This document shows, in pieces, positions 33,146-44,940 of a DNA stretch of 64,000 nt (position 1 is the stretch's first letter; each line of letters begins with the position of its first letter). The notes beneath the pieces are model-generated. The model saw only the letters and a list, made by a program, of their open reading frames with translations. It ran no database searches and was not told the DNA's origin. Source of the DNA: Dryocosmus kuriphilus (taxonomy: Eukaryota > Arthropoda > Insecta > Hymenoptera > Cynipidae); assembly GCA_038277395.1 (NCBI GenBank), contig CM076192.1, forward strand, positions 128,895,086 to 128,959,085, written 5' to 3'. Made by a program: the position numbers and the translations under genes.

Positions 33146-34536
33146 TCATTCGTATGCAATCTTTAATTTATCCACGTGTTTCGGAAACCTTTTTCCGTCT
33201 ATAGCCTCTAATATCGCAGTGTTCTTGTCTAACAGGTCTACAATTTTATAAGGCCCGTAGCATTTGCATTCTAGTTTATTATTTTTGATTTCCCTCTTTA
33301 CATACGCGTTATCCCCTATTTTTCCCGGGAAACGGTTCACTTTTCGATCGTACAATTTTTTGGATTTGTGCTTAGCGTCAGTTAAATTTCTAGCTGCTAT
33401 TTGTTTAATTCTGTCAACCTCAGTATTAAATCTTTTAAAAAGGAGCCGTAACTTTTTCTAGTGCTTCGTGTGATTTTGAACGAGCAGGGAGTTCGTGCTG
33501 TTTTCCCGAAAATTAACTCAAAAGGTGTGAACTTTGTAGCTCGTGGATAGAGGTGTTGTAAGAAAGCGTTGCGAAAGGTAATAATAGCCTGTCCTAGTCA
33601 TCATAGTAGTCTGCGTAAGAACGCACATAACCGTTTAACATGGCATTGCTTCTCTCTAGGGCTCCGTTCGGTTGGGGCATATATCCGGAAGATTAAATTT
33701 GTTTTATCCCAAATATTTTTGATAATTTGCTCAAAATTTTACTCATAAGTGCATTCCTACAATCTGTTAATATGGCTTCTGTTGCGCCATATTTATAAAA
33801 TTGGTTTTTTTTGCTAGTGCATGCGATATCGTAGTTTCAGTTATATCTGGTATAGGTACGGCTATGCAATATTTGAACAGGTTATCCTGGATCGTGAGTA
33901 CGTGGTTGTTTCCATCTGGAGTAATTGGTAATGGTCCCACTGTATCGAGTGATAATTTGTCAAAAGATTCTATAGTTGTGTCCGTTATATTAATGGGTTC
34001 GTGAGTTTTAGCCCGTATGATGTTTGTCCCTGACAAATGCTACATCTTCGTATAAAATCCGATACCTGTTCTTTTAGTCCTGGCCATACAAATCGTTCGC
34101 GCTTTTGCTTATACGACTTATTGTTCCCTCTATGTGCGTTGATTTCACGTTGATGCTTTTCAAGGATTATTTGTTCACGATCCTTTTCTGGTGGTACACT
34201 TACATTTCCACGACATATAATAATTTTAATGTTGCTTCCCTTAAAAATTTCTTTTACGATTTCTGCAAGTTCACTTTGAGATAATTCTTCTGTCAGATGT
34301 CCTCGATTCGACATTCTGAATGAATCGACGTTTTCTCTTACGAGAGCTATATATAAGTTATGTAGAGCAATTCTTTGATTTTCTCTTTGCAATTTGTCAA
34401 AATGGTTTTTCTTAACTATCACCATGTAGATTTCATAACGACCTCTTGGAGTTATTAATAATTGTCCTACCTTGGGGTGTTTATCTTTAAGTTCGAGCAG
34501 ATCGATGACTCCTATATCTATAAGCAATCGTCCCAC
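33146..34536 (-). pseudogene. Gypsy integrase, broken
   Basis: The N-terminal zinc-binding part is seen in EKHQREINAHRGN then FVWPGLKEQVSDFIRRCSIC (HHCC finger). The catalytic core follows with FDKLSLDTVGPLPITPDGNN (first Asp), TIQDNLFKYCIAVPI (second position) and, after stops, PNGALERSN, which holds the catalytic Glu. The C-terminal piece (33355-33146) has YDRKVNRFPGKIGDNAYVKR and ends LPKHVDKLKIAYE-like, a typical Gypsy integrase tail. At least three interruptions occur. The usual H-x4-GH-x-G is altered to AHRG. Confidence 0.7.
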
Positions 34537-34555
34537 TGAGGTTGTGAATTCACGA

Positions 34556-35885
34556 TCAGCGGAGAGAAAATGGACGTATGTAATTATATTTTAGAAATGT
34601 TAAATATTCTCTGCAACTTTGTGCGTTAGAGGGTGCTCTGGCCCTACTGAGTAGAGTATACATTTCAGGTAAAGTAGGTTGAATGCTTGTGATGGAGGTG
34701 CGCGTTTGATCTGTCTCGATGTGCGAGATGGAATGCATTTCTTCTTGATTGTTTTCTATTCCTCGTGGCTTAATACCTTCCATTCAATTTGTGGGTTCTT
34801 GTAGTCTATCTGCTTCATTCAATTTTTGTTGGCTAGTTGATATGGAGTTGAAAGTGCTACTGGTGATTCAAAAATTAATGGGTTAAATGATTGTACTTTA
34901 CAAGGAGTAGAAGGTGATTTTATTGGGGGTGCGAACGTTACGGTTTTGCGTTTCTTGAATTCTGGTAATATTGCCCGATGAAGAGAATATTTTTCTTCTG
35001 CTTCAAATGTTGAATCACTGTCTTTGCTCTCCTCATTACTCCTGTTTCCTTCTTTGAGTTCTTTCAGTTAGTTTTCTACCCAGTTTATTATTGAGAGTAC
35101 CCTTTAAGTGAACTCCGTCTCACTTTCAGGTTCGAATTCCTCAATTGCTTGAAGAACTTCCGGACCATCCTCTCCTTCTGATACTGCAGTGACTTCACGA
35201 GAAGGCCTTGCTTCTCTTTCAGCTTTTAACTCTTGCAGACACTCTTGGTGAGCTCGTAAAGATTGATCAAATTTTGAAAATGATTTTTGTAATTCCTTTC
35301 TATTTGAGTTTGATGTGTCGCACTCTTCTTCTGAAGAACTATCCTCACTATCACTTGGCGGGCGACTTATCGTTATTATGGTTCCTGCCTCCCTCGCTTC
35401 CTCAGAGCCTTATAACTATGTTTACTCTGGAAACAATTCTTGAAAATGTCCTGGGGTTTTATAGGTGCACTTTTTGGTAATTCTGGGATTGAATATGCTG
35501 CTAATAGTACGTCTACCTAGGCAGAATGCTTTCCTAATAATCGGCGGAGCTGGTTTATTTGATTCAGTTGGGCTATCTTCTGAATCTTGCTCAGTTCTGG
35601 ATAATCAGGACGTTCTTAGTTTCGCTTTTCCTCTACTCTTCTTCGAAGTAATCGTTTACTTATAGTGATTTCGTTTACGTTACTAGACGATTGAGTGGTG
35701 GAGGATGGACGCTGATTGCTATTCGTAGACATTGGGGTCGGTTTGGGAATAAATGTTTCTGGCCTATTTTTATTGAACAAAGGTTTATGCGTTGTTCTCT
35801 TATGTGAAGGTTTTGGAAGAGTTTTAGATCTTTGTTTCATTTCTTTTTCTTTTGTTTGTCGTGTATCCATTCTAGGATCTTTCAA
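34556..35885 (-). pseudogene. Expanded linker between RNase H and integrase
   Basis: Where Gypsy proteins normally go from DHEPLKW.. through NADALSR to integrase in under 100 residues, here about 1.3 kb separates them. After SLKDPRMDTRQTKEKEMKQ the sequence becomes Lys/Thr/Pro/Ser-rich (KTLPKPSHKRTTHKPLF), then Glu-rich (e.g. near 35100-35350, EVTAVSEGEDGPEVLQAIEE). It is interrupted by stops. It could be a family-specific linker or inserted sequence. Confidence 0.45.
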
Positions 35886-35899
35886 TGAGTCTATCCATT

Positions 35900-36238
35900 T
35901 TAGCGGTTCGTGGTCGCTTACTGACGCAAATTTTTTCTTCCATACATATAAGGTCTGTAATGTTTTACTGCATACAGTACAGCTAAAAATTCCTTTTCTG
36001 TTGTAGAATAACTACATTCAGCGCTATTGAAAATTTGAGAAAAGTGTACTATGGTAAAGTCTATGCCTTCCTTTTCTTGGCTGAGTACGGCTCTGACTGC
36101 GTAGTCCGAAGCATCTGTCGTTATCGTAAATGGCTTATTAAAATATGGATTTTGGAGAATAGGTTCTTCACATGCTTTCTTAAATCCTTGAAACTTTCTT
36201 CTTCCTTGGACCCCCAACCAAAAGGTATACCCTTTCAT
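35900..36238 (-). pseudogene. Gypsy RNase H domain
   Basis: FTITTDASDYAVRAVLSQE carries the first catalytic Asp in TDAS. YSTTEKEFLAVLYAVKHYRP carries the Glu in EKE, and SVSDHEPLKW lies a little downstream near 35900. The domain degrades the RNA strand during reverse transcription. It is open for ~107 residues but isolated from the RT by stops. Confidence 0.75.
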
Positions 36239-36539
36239 AGAAGGTTTGTTAAAGGTTTGGTACTTTTTGCAAAATCTTTGATAAATATCCTATAGTATCA
36301 CGCTAATTCCAAGAATTGTTTTACGTTCTTTTGGGTTTTGGGTCGAGGGAAAATTTTTAAAGCTTCAATTCTATTAGGATCGGTCTTCACTATTTCACCC
36401 CTGATTATATGCCCTGTATAAGTATTTTATTTGAAAAGAAATTCGCTTTCTTCTGTTGAATTGAAAGACTTTCCTTCTGTAGCCTGTGTAGTAAACGCCT
36501 CACCTTCCTCCCATGTTCTTATAAATCATCTGTATAGCT

Positions 36540-37166
36540 AATTATGTCCTCGAAGTAGACGAAAAACTCGACGCCTCGCAATCCTCGTAATACTTGATCC
36601 ATTAATCGCTGAAATGTTCATGGAGAACTTTTTAAACCCAAAGGTATTCTAGTGTATTCGTAATGCCCGGTTGAAAAGGAAAACGTAGTTTTAGGCCGGT
36701 CAGCAGAATCCAATTCGATTTGATGAAAACCACTCGAAAGATCGAACACCTTAAAATATTTTGCCTTTCCTAAATGATCTAATATTTCGGTGATATTTGG
36801 AAGTGGATAAGCATCGTCTATGGTTTTTTCATTTAGCAACCGAAAATAAATTACCACCCTGTATTTTCTTTTTCGAGTATGATCCAATTTTTTGGGAATG
36901 ATTAACGTTGGCGAACCATAGGGTGATTTTGAATGCTCAATTGTTAACATTCTATCGGAGACGATCTTTGTCTCTTCCTTTTGAGCCGGAGAAAATCGGT
37001 AATGTCGGACATGTATGGGTACGTCATCAGTGGTGTGTATTTTATGATGAACCATTGTTGTAGGAGTTGATGATTGTCCGGGCAGATGGAAAACATCTGG
37101 ATACTCTTTGACTATTTCGATCACATGCTCCTTTTCTTCAGTATTTAAATAATTTAAATCCAACAT
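36540..37166 (-). pseudogene. Gypsy reverse transcriptase with altered catalytic box
   Basis: The frame has SPYGSPTLIIPKK, KYRVVIYFRLLNEKT (usual RVVVDYR.LN), FKVFDLSSGFHQIEL (motif A with its Asp) and HYEYTRIPLGLKSSP (motif B region). Just past a stop (~36618) the next frame gives FFVYFEDII where Y-x-DD is expected, so the first Asp of the box is Glu. Motif D and beyond continue in pieces to about 36240. Inactive through both this change and the stops. Confidence 0.75.
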
Positions 37167-37294
37167 TTTTGAAAATTGCTCCTACTTTGTTCTCGATAAT
37201 TACATATTCCGTGTCTACTGAGTGCTCGACTGAATCATATCCTGGCAATTGGTTATATTCAAAAGGTATACTTTCTTGAGTGGGTATGTCTAAC

Positions 37295-37880
37295 TCAATG
37301 TCCTCTTCCGTTGCGCTTATAGCATAAGCATGACATTTTCCGTTTATATATAGATACTACAGCTTCTCTTATTAACGCTCCTTGAGTTGTTTTTATTAGT
37401 GGCAAGTATCCTTCTTTCAATTCATTATTTAGGACGCTTACTGATATTACTTGTCGGTTTCTTGCTTTTACACCAATGGCTTGCTTATTTGAGCCTTTAT
37501 AGTCAATTATATTTTCAGTAGCTTCCCTAGATTCCATGTCTACAAATGAAATAGGTTTTGTTAGATTGGAGTTCGTGACTATCGTGTTATCCCAGAAGGA
37601 AATTTCCACCCGTTGCTCTAGGAGATATTCTCGTCCTAGGATTCCATCGTTAGTTATAGGAAAAATTGATGAAACCACATGAAATTTCACATTTGCTTCT
37701 CTCAGGTTTAGTCGCGTAGTGCCTATAGTAGAAATTCTTTCTGGGGTTATACCTGTCATCTCGATAGGTTCCCTTTCTGTTACTAATACGCCTTCGGTTA
37801 ATGAATTTAATTTTATAATATTTATGTCGGCGCCTGTATCTATTAAAAAGAAGGCGCTTGTTGATGTAAAGTCTAAAGAT
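37295..37880 (-). pseudogene. Gypsy aspartic protease
   Basis: Minus strand: FFLIDTGADINIIKLNSL, with the catalytic DTGA at about 37840-37829, and then SSIFPITNDGILGREYLLEQ, which is the ILG block that closes the retropepsin fold. The frame stays open to 37295 over an extension (VDMESREATENIIDYKGSN). In life it cuts the Gag-Pol polyprotein. Upstream, basic sequence that may be the end of gag reaches only to about 38040. Confidence 0.7.
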
Positions 37881-38442
37881 GAAAATTATATTACTGGAGA
37901 TCCTCGTCTGAGTTCAGTGCGGCAGATTCTTCTCATTTCAGTAGGACTTGTACGCTCGTCTGGCGCTCGCGATTCTCTGTGCTCGTCGGTGCGTCGCTTC
38001 GGTGCGGCGAGAGGAGTTGTAGTTTAAAACTTCCGTATTTCTTGGAGCGTGATATTAAGTGCGTGAAGGTGTGTTGATTCCAACATGAGAATTTAAAACT
38101 TTGTTATGTGCGTAAATTACGAAATAACTTCACTCCTGGAAATACAGAAGCAATCCTAGTATTGTTAAAAATATTTATAATTAGTACATGTTACATTAGG
38201 AGGAACTACATGTCCAGGAGTGATGATAAGATTCGAAGTAATGAGTGTACACTTTGGTTGAACGTCATGTTGTTTTTGATGGTATAAGTATATGAAGTGG
38301 CAGTTGAGATTTGAATAACGCTTATAAAACACTAATTAGTTATTCAGTCATAACAATCAGACTTCTATATATTTCGCTAAGAAAATCGATATCAGATAGG
38401 TTATTTACTGAGCTACCGTGTTTAACAATTTGAAATATTTCT

Positions 38443-40600
38443 TTGAACGTAAATTTGGACTTGACATCAACGCAGACCTTCATTCCTGGATGTGAAAAAG
38501 AAAAACTCGCACATCTAAGTAATCAGAATCGTTTCTTACTAAGATGTTGTTCAGAAGGTTTCTTACCAGCTTACATCATTCATAGTAACCATAAAATCAG
38601 TTTCTCAAATCCTACTGTCATATCGAAATTTAACAGATCTATCAGGGACTTAAAAATAAAAACACTTAAAATGGAAATAACAGATATAAATAGTACTAGA
38701 GAGTTAAAAAGAGCGATCAATAAAATTGAAGAAAAAATACATAGACACAGAAAACTTCCTCAATTCATTCTTTGGTTGTCAAAATGAGCTCTTAGCAAGA
38801 GTCGAGAAAGGTATCATAGATAAGTCAATAAAAAGGTTCCAATGTCTATCATATAATTTTTATAATGTGCAATTAGAAAAAAGAACTAATAGGTAATGGC
38901 TAATTAATATCACTGATAAGGTTATTTCGCGCGACGTAGGATTCTTTTGAGTTTTGGAGAGAAGTTTTGTATACATACATCCTAAAAATAAGAGCACAAC
39001 TGTCGAAGAAAAATTATCCAGTATCGAAGAAAAAATTAACATATAATTCCTAATGAAAACAGAACTGAACTTAGATCTCGATTATCAATTAATTTAGAAG
39101 AGTTTCTAGGAAATAGCCACAACAATAATTTTAAATCGAATACCTATTGAAATCCTTGGTAACAAAAAAAAAAAATTTTCTGAAATACAGCCCAGAAATA
39201 TTCATTACCTCAAAAATACAAATTGAATTAAATACATCGATTAGTTGCCTCATTAATAGTGGTACAATAATACAGATACATCCAGATATTAAAAATGTTA
39301 CAATGGCGTTGCTCCTAGACTATACGGCTTAGCAAAAATCCACAAAATATTTTTCCTGTCAGACCCGTCAAATCTTTTTGTAAATTGCCAAATTACAATC
39401 GGTCCAAACTTATAAATAAGCCTATCCCAAGTAATAGAAAAAGCTAATTCTACATAAAAAATAGTTAGGATCCCATTTCTAAAATCAAAAATGTCAATAT
39501 TGCTAATAGAAACAAAATAGTTTCACTGGATGTCACACCTTTATTTGCTAAAATTCCAAAAGAATTAGTCTTAAGGAATATAAAAGTCAAATGGTATAAA
39601 ATCGGACATTTTACTAATATACACGTTAACGAATTGCTAGAATTGGTAACTTTCTCTTTAGACAATGCTTGTTGCATTTATCAAAGCAAATTTCTTCAAC
39701 AAATTTTTCATAACCCAATGGGATCCGCAGTATCTGGTGTGATTTCTGATATACATAGTTATGGAAGGATTAGAAAGTAATTTTTAAAAAAATTATCAGT
39801 TAAACCAATCTTCTATTTTCGATACGTAGATGATATCTTAACTTGCGTTCCTGAACACAAAAAATTACTTAAAGTGTTTAATGCTTCTCGTCACAGGCTT
39901 TAATTCACAACAGGGTTTGGAGAAAATAAAAGAATTAATTTTGTAGATATCATCCTCATCAATGAACTAAATTCTATTAATACAAACTGGAACATGAAAG
40001 ACACATGTTCGTGGGGATAAAATTTCTGTTATTGACAATTTAGTCGATAGAGCGTTCTCACTTTCTGTTAAGAAATATAAAACATAAAATTTAAAAATTG
40101 TAGAAAACACATCAATAAAAAATAACCATCCACTGAAATTCATTAAAAAGTACGTTAATAAAAGATTAAACGTTATAAATTATAAAAACCTTAATACCAC
40201 TATGACGGAAGATAATGAACCCAACATCGATATTAAAAAACTAATGGTTTTGGCATACATCAGTAAACGTTCTCGACTTTATGTTAGAATTTTTAAGTAA
40301 ATCTATGTTCGAGTCGTCTTTAAATATGAAAAAGATCCATGCAACTGTTTTTCTGAAAATAATGATAAAATACCATTTAAACTTAAAACTCGACCCGCTG
40401 CGAATGTGGTCGTGCTTACATCAGACAAACTGGACGCTATAATTTAAAGATAGACTCAGAGAACATTCTTCTAATGATTGTAAAAAAGACTCGAGAAATA
40501 GAACTTTAGTTTCTCACTCACACTGACTTGATCATAAATTTCAATTTTCTGATGCTAAATTCTTAGGAACAGAAACTAATTATAAAAACGTACGTTTAAA
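38443..40600 (+). pseudogene. Penelope-like reverse transcriptase and GIY-YIG endonuclease, broken
   Basis: The first open part (38443-38787) has LSNQNRFLLRCCSEGFLPAY then ISFSNPTVISKFNRSIRDLK, matching the N-terminal region of Penelope proteins (F...C...G..P.FI). The RT core is broken up, but NPMGSAVSGVISDIHSY (thumb side of motif B) and IFYFRYVDDILTCVPEHKKL, with the catalytic YVDD, are readable near 39715-39870, followed by INFVDIILIN. The endonuclease remains as CGRAYIRQTGRYNLK near 40405, where Gly of YIG is Arg. Many frameshifts; dead. Confidence 0.65.
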
Positions 40601-41274
40601 GAAATTTTTCAAATTGTGAAACACGGTAACTCAGAAAATATGTGCTCTGATACCGATTTTCTTAGCGAAACTTATGGTAGTCACATAGTAATGACTAAAT
40701 AATTAATTATTGTTTTATAACCGCTATTCAAATCTTCACCGCTGCTTTATATATACCATAAAAAACAACATCCCATGTAGAAACTGACTTATTTAGCCTT
40801 ATTAATAAAAAGGCCCTGATAAGGCCGTGAAAAGGATACCGTGTCAGTAAAATGTCATAACGACTCTTGTCAGGGCCGAATACGAATCGGATCAGGATGC
40901 CTTTCGTATCAATATGGTGCCCGGATACGGGCCCTTTTTACGGCCCTTTCAAGGTGTCTGCAGGAACCAGACAAGAGCCCCTCCTATATGTTAATACGGC
41001 TAATAATACGGCATAATAATATTTCTGAACCCAATTTTTATTTTCATAATTATTACTAACATGGAATTGTCTGCCTAAAATATTTTATATTTTGCATCAG
41101 TTTAAAAATGTTTAATGCTTATAATTCGATAATGCATGAAAAATCGATTTGATCTATTTTTAGTATACGTGCAGGTCATGACCAGGAGTAAGATGCAATA
41201 CTCAGCGGTTTACGAGAAATTAATTATTAAACAATTCAGTCCAGTTACATACGGTTTACGTTGACAGAAGTCCA

Positions 41275-41350
41275 ATGAGGTCGTATCCTAGTAGTAAGGT
41301 TCCTGCTTCGTAAGCGTGGGATCGCTGGATCGAATCCCGCCAGTGAAAAT
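41275..41350 (+). tRNA. tRNA-like sequence (anticodon loop TTCGTAA), left copy
   Basis: GGATCGAATCC fits the B box / T-loop, and TAAGGTTCCTGCTTCGTAAG contains an anticodon loop TTCGTAA (CGT, Thr-like) with a partial stem. The D-arm region (CCTAGTAGTAAGG) is degenerate. No CCA or certain acceptor stem. Probably a tRNA-derived repeat, not a working gene. Confidence 0.35.
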
Positions 41351-42234
41351 TTTTTTTTAATAATTCACATTTGTTACCAATTTAGGTGTTTATTTTAGAA
41401 ATATAATTGTAATAATTTTTTTTGTCGGCAAAAGATATTCCGGAAAAATCGTACAGGTGTGAACTTTTTTTTTGATCACATAATTTACAATAGGTATCTG
41501 CATTTCAAATAAATTATTATCATACAAGTTTACATTTATTCCATTACGTGTACACTTCGTACAGGACTTGTAATTTTTTAATCATACAGGAGCTTGAAGA
41601 ATTAATAATTTTATTCCCAGTATATTTTGTACAACTATTTATTCTACCCTATTTTTTATTCACTATCGTGATGTTCCAGCGCCGAATTACTGCATGAACT
41701 TTAGGATGATATCGGTCATAGATGCAGGGAAAACAATAATTATTTCCTTTCTTCGCCCTGCAAAGGCCCCACCACATCAATATCACGTGTAAAATCAGAC
41801 ATCTCACAATTATTCAAAATTTTACGAAGTTAATACCTCAAGATCCAACGAACGAATACGGATTTAAACGTTTACTAGGAGACCCGTTTATTCGCTTCTG
41901 CTAACAGAAGTATTTTTTTTCGTGTGCAGGTATCCTATCCAGGTCAGAACACGTCCCAACGAAAAGCCATAGAAAAAGTCACTGCTTGCGGGCCGATTTT
42001 TCACAAAATGCAATGAATGAAATAAACAGGGCCTTTTATGTATAAAAGTATAACATAAGCTTGTATAAGAATAATTTATTTGAAATGCAGATATCGTATG
42101 TTATGTGATTTAAAAAAAAATTCACTTCTGTATGATTCTTTCAGAATACCTTTTCCCGCCAAAAAAAAATTATTAGAATTATTTCCAAAATAAATCCCTA
42201 AATTTGTAACAAATGTGAAATATTTAAAAAAAAA

Positions 42235-42312
42235 TTCACTGGCGGGATTCGATCCAGCGATCCCGCGCTTACGAAGCAGGAACCTTACCGCTGGGCTACG
42301 GCCTCGTTGGAC
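42235..42312 (-). tRNA. tRNA-like sequence (anticodon loop TTCGTAA), right inverted copy
   Basis: Minus strand: GCCGTAGCCCAGCGGTAAGG (good D arm and A box), CTGCTTCGTAAGCG (anticodon CGT) and GGATCGAATCCCGCC (T arm, B box). It is closer to a true tRNA than its partner at 41275. The acceptor stem is doubtful, so it is a pseudo-tRNA or SINE head. Confidence 0.4.
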
Positions 42313-42854
42313 ATCTGCCAACGCAGACTGTATGTGCGTGGCCTGAAATGTTTAATAATTAATTTCTCGTAAACCGCTGCGTATCGCATCTTACTACTTG
42401 CACCTGTTATACTCCTGGTTGGAAAAAAATAACAAATGTCACAAAGTCATTGAGTATATATCCACGACTGCGTTGTATTACCTAGCATTTTGTTTGAAAT
42501 AATAAGATAAAACATTAACATATAAAAAGTCCCCTCTAAAAAATAATTTTACAAATTTCCATTTTAGAGAATACAAGCATTCTTTAAGCATACTTTCTAA
42601 AAATTGAAATTTAATAACATTTTATAACGCAAATGACTAATAATATAATATACAAATATTTCACCCAAGTTTTATGAGAAAATATTTTGTTTTATAACAG
42701 AATAATTTAAAATCTCAATATAATAAATTTTTAAACCCATTTAGTCACAAAATGTGTAAAAGCAAAAAATAAAAATATACACTTCTCCGCTGACCCTGGC
42801 TTTTTCAACGAAATATCTTGGCTTTGTTTCTGTCAAGAGAATTCAAGCGACCTA

Positions 42855-42955
42855 ATAAGTAGCTCAGTTGGCCAATGCGTGCGGTATATTTATAAGTTTA
42901 TGTAGTTTTTGGTATGGCTAGGTAGGGTTCGAATCCTCAGCGGGTGCGATTTTTC
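42855..42955 (+). tRNA. Second kind of tRNA-like sequence, possibly with intron
   Basis: TAGCTCAGTTGGCCAATGCG fits the D arm and A box, and GGTAGGGTTCGAATCCTCAG fits the T arm and B box. About 45 bp of AT-rich sequence lies between them, longer than an anticodon arm, so an intron or insertion is needed. Likely a tRNA pseudogene. Confidence 0.35.
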
Positions 42956-43650
42956 AAAACACTTAATTGTCCTATTATATGTATAAGTGAAGGTTCGTAC
43001 AATTAGATAATTTTAAATATAAATTAAGTGCAAGAATAATATAGAAAACCATTTTTTTTTTTACAAATTTATCCTATTTGATATTATCTGTTTCGAGCGG
43101 CTAAAGCTTAGACATGAATCCCTGTTTTTTTTTGTACATTCCTTACATTCCTTCATTTCTCTCCGTGTAATAAAAGTTCCCTATTAGCAATACCAATAAT
43201 GTATTGTTGATTTATTTATAAAAATATGTTTTACACAATTTGAAAATAAATAAGGGACTGACTCGGTCCGAGTAAGAGCCTGGTTTATAAATTATATGTA
43301 ATTAAGGTCGCCAGATCAGGGCCTTGTAATGTTGCCTGATAGGTATCAAAACATGTTGAGCGTGACCGATCCTACAGGGCCCGGATAAGTTTGCCTGATA
43401 CGAACCTGATTATTAATACGGCAACCTTTTCAGGGCCTTATAGTGCCCTTAATAAAATTTCTACACGGGATGGCGGCGTTCAACCAAATTGTACACACCC
43501 ATTACTCCGAATCCTAACCTCATTCCTGGACAAGTGGTTCGTCCTCATGTGACATATACTAATTATAATATCTTTAACAATACTATCATTCATGGCCTCC
43601 ACAAAGGGGTGGCTGACCTGGCTGCAGTTAGTTGGCCCGGGACCGTGGGA

Positions 43651-44298
43651 GGCCCGTGGCTCACCAGATACTTTTTTTTTATAATATGAATCTTTAACCT
43701 AATAAGCACTTTTAAGTCACTTCATTCTTCTTAAGTACTTATTGTAACAACTTTCTTTACACCTATTCATTTTGATTTTGAAACAATCTCAGTTTTGTTC
43801 AATTACAAGTACATTGAATTTCACCATGTATAAATACAAGATGTTATCTTCATTAAATAAAACTTAATCAAAATTACGAAAAATTTCTTAAACACTTTTG
43901 AAATTTCCCTTCAATAAACATGAAAAATTTACGCTTATTAAAATTGAAAAAGGATTGGGGGGGGGGGGGGCGCAAAACTTTGAGGCCAGGGAGCCCTTGT
44001 CGGGATGTGGGGGCCATGCTATCATTGCTACAGCTTGTCCAGGAGTGACGTTATTTCGTCGTTTATACAAATTTTAAATTTAATTTTTTAATTTCAAATT
44101 ATATTTTATCCTTTTAACTTTTTTAAGAATGGGAAAAAATTAAATTTGTACGTATCGTTAGGTATTACATTGTACCATTACGTTTTTCTTTTTCTTATTC
44201 ATATGTATCCTCTTTCTAGGCCGAGAAAATCCTTTTTTGTATCACTCCATTATTATTCTTATCTGATGAGGCCCGGCGTCGTTGGGCGAAATCTTATT

Positions 44299-44367
<69 letters not shown>

Positions 44368-44739
44368 CAACGACTAATAGACCAGCAACATTCTTATCAT
44401 CTCCAAAATTACCCAACGCTAGTCAAAGACAGCACAACGTCTATATTATACATATAATAAGTTTATTTTTTCATTCGATTAAATACAGATAATTTGCAGG
44501 ATATATTTCTACAGTACGAGGAATATACAAAATGATATAATTCAGAAACCTTGGAAACATTCTTTGCATATTCTTATAAAATTAAACATAAATCATATAT
44601 GCTATTATCTAGAGTTATTGTATTATATTTAAAGTTATGAATCATGTAGGATATTCTCTGTGATATTTCTGGCCTGGCCAGAATTGCCGACTTCGTTAAT
44701 TTAGCACAAGCCTACCCAGTCAGAATTTTACAACTGGTC
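43651..44739. other. No gene seen; simple repeats only
   Basis: Contains a G run (about 43959-43970) and a (TA)n microsatellite at 44301-44366. No reading frame or element is recognised. Confidence 0.6.
44301..44366. repeat. (TA)n microsatellite
   Basis: About 33 uninterrupted TA units. Confidence 0.95.
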
Positions 44740-44940
44740 CAACAACGGTCCAGCATCGGTTGCCGTTTGCCGACTGTCGGTAGCCGACTGCTGGTCAAGG
44801 GTTGGGGATGATAACGTGGAAAATCATTGGCCCAATGATGGCAACCGATATAACGGCACCAACATTGGGCCACTATTGGTAACCGATATAACGGTTGCCA
44901 GCATTGGGCCACCGTTGACAACCAATATAACCTACCTATT
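44740..44940. repeat. ~40 bp minisatellite
   Basis: Units like CATTGGGCCACTATTGGTAA followed by CCGATATAACGG recur about every 40 bp (44861, 44900 and diverged copies before). GGCCCAAT motifs are shared with the 82 bp array at 45603. Confidence 0.7.

Larger units (their letters stand above)
30096..38040 (-). mobile_element. Gypsy (Ty3) retrotransposon with env-like gene, decayed
   Basis: Minus-strand order: protease (~37840), reverse transcriptase (~37166-36550), RNase H (~36238-35900), long polar linker, integrase (~34536-33150), env-like gene (~32300-30437), purine tract (AAGAAAGGGGGATAGG on the minus strand, near 30380) and a partial 3' LTR to 30096. gag and the 5' LTR are missing beyond 38040, where Penelope-like DNA begins. 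The order and env place it near insect errantivirus-type Gypsy elements. Many stops make it dead. Confidence 0.75.
40766..43470. mobile_element. 2.7 kb fold-back element with tRNA-like sequences
   Basis: The tips CCCATGTAGAAA (40770) and TTTCTACACGGG (~43458) are inverted. Both ends carry several GGCCCTGATAAGG-like and GGGCCCGGAT blocks (40800-40990, 43260-43445). A longer inverted pair, 41150-41530 and 42060-42440, includes a tRNA-like unit in each copy. No protein frame is supported. It sits inside the right terminal block of the Penelope-like element. Confidence 0.65.
38095..43650 (+). mobile_element. Second Penelope-like element, split by a fold-back element
   Basis: Terminal blocks 38150-38300 and 43470-43600 (with 40690-40765) are inverted copies sharing GGTTGAACG.C.TG, TGTACA..TTTGGTTGAACG and GTCCAGGA.TGA. 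Between them lie the N-terminal region, RT and GIY-YIG remnants, all on the plus strand. The right terminal block is interrupted at about 40765 by the 2.7 kb fold-back element and resumes at about 43470. Confidence 0.65.

Noticed and set aside
38150..38260. Hammerhead ribozyme in the second Penelope-like element (GTGATGA...CGAAG)
   Set aside because: The core has G instead of C before UGAUGA and the paired copy at 43520-43590 does not keep the fold.
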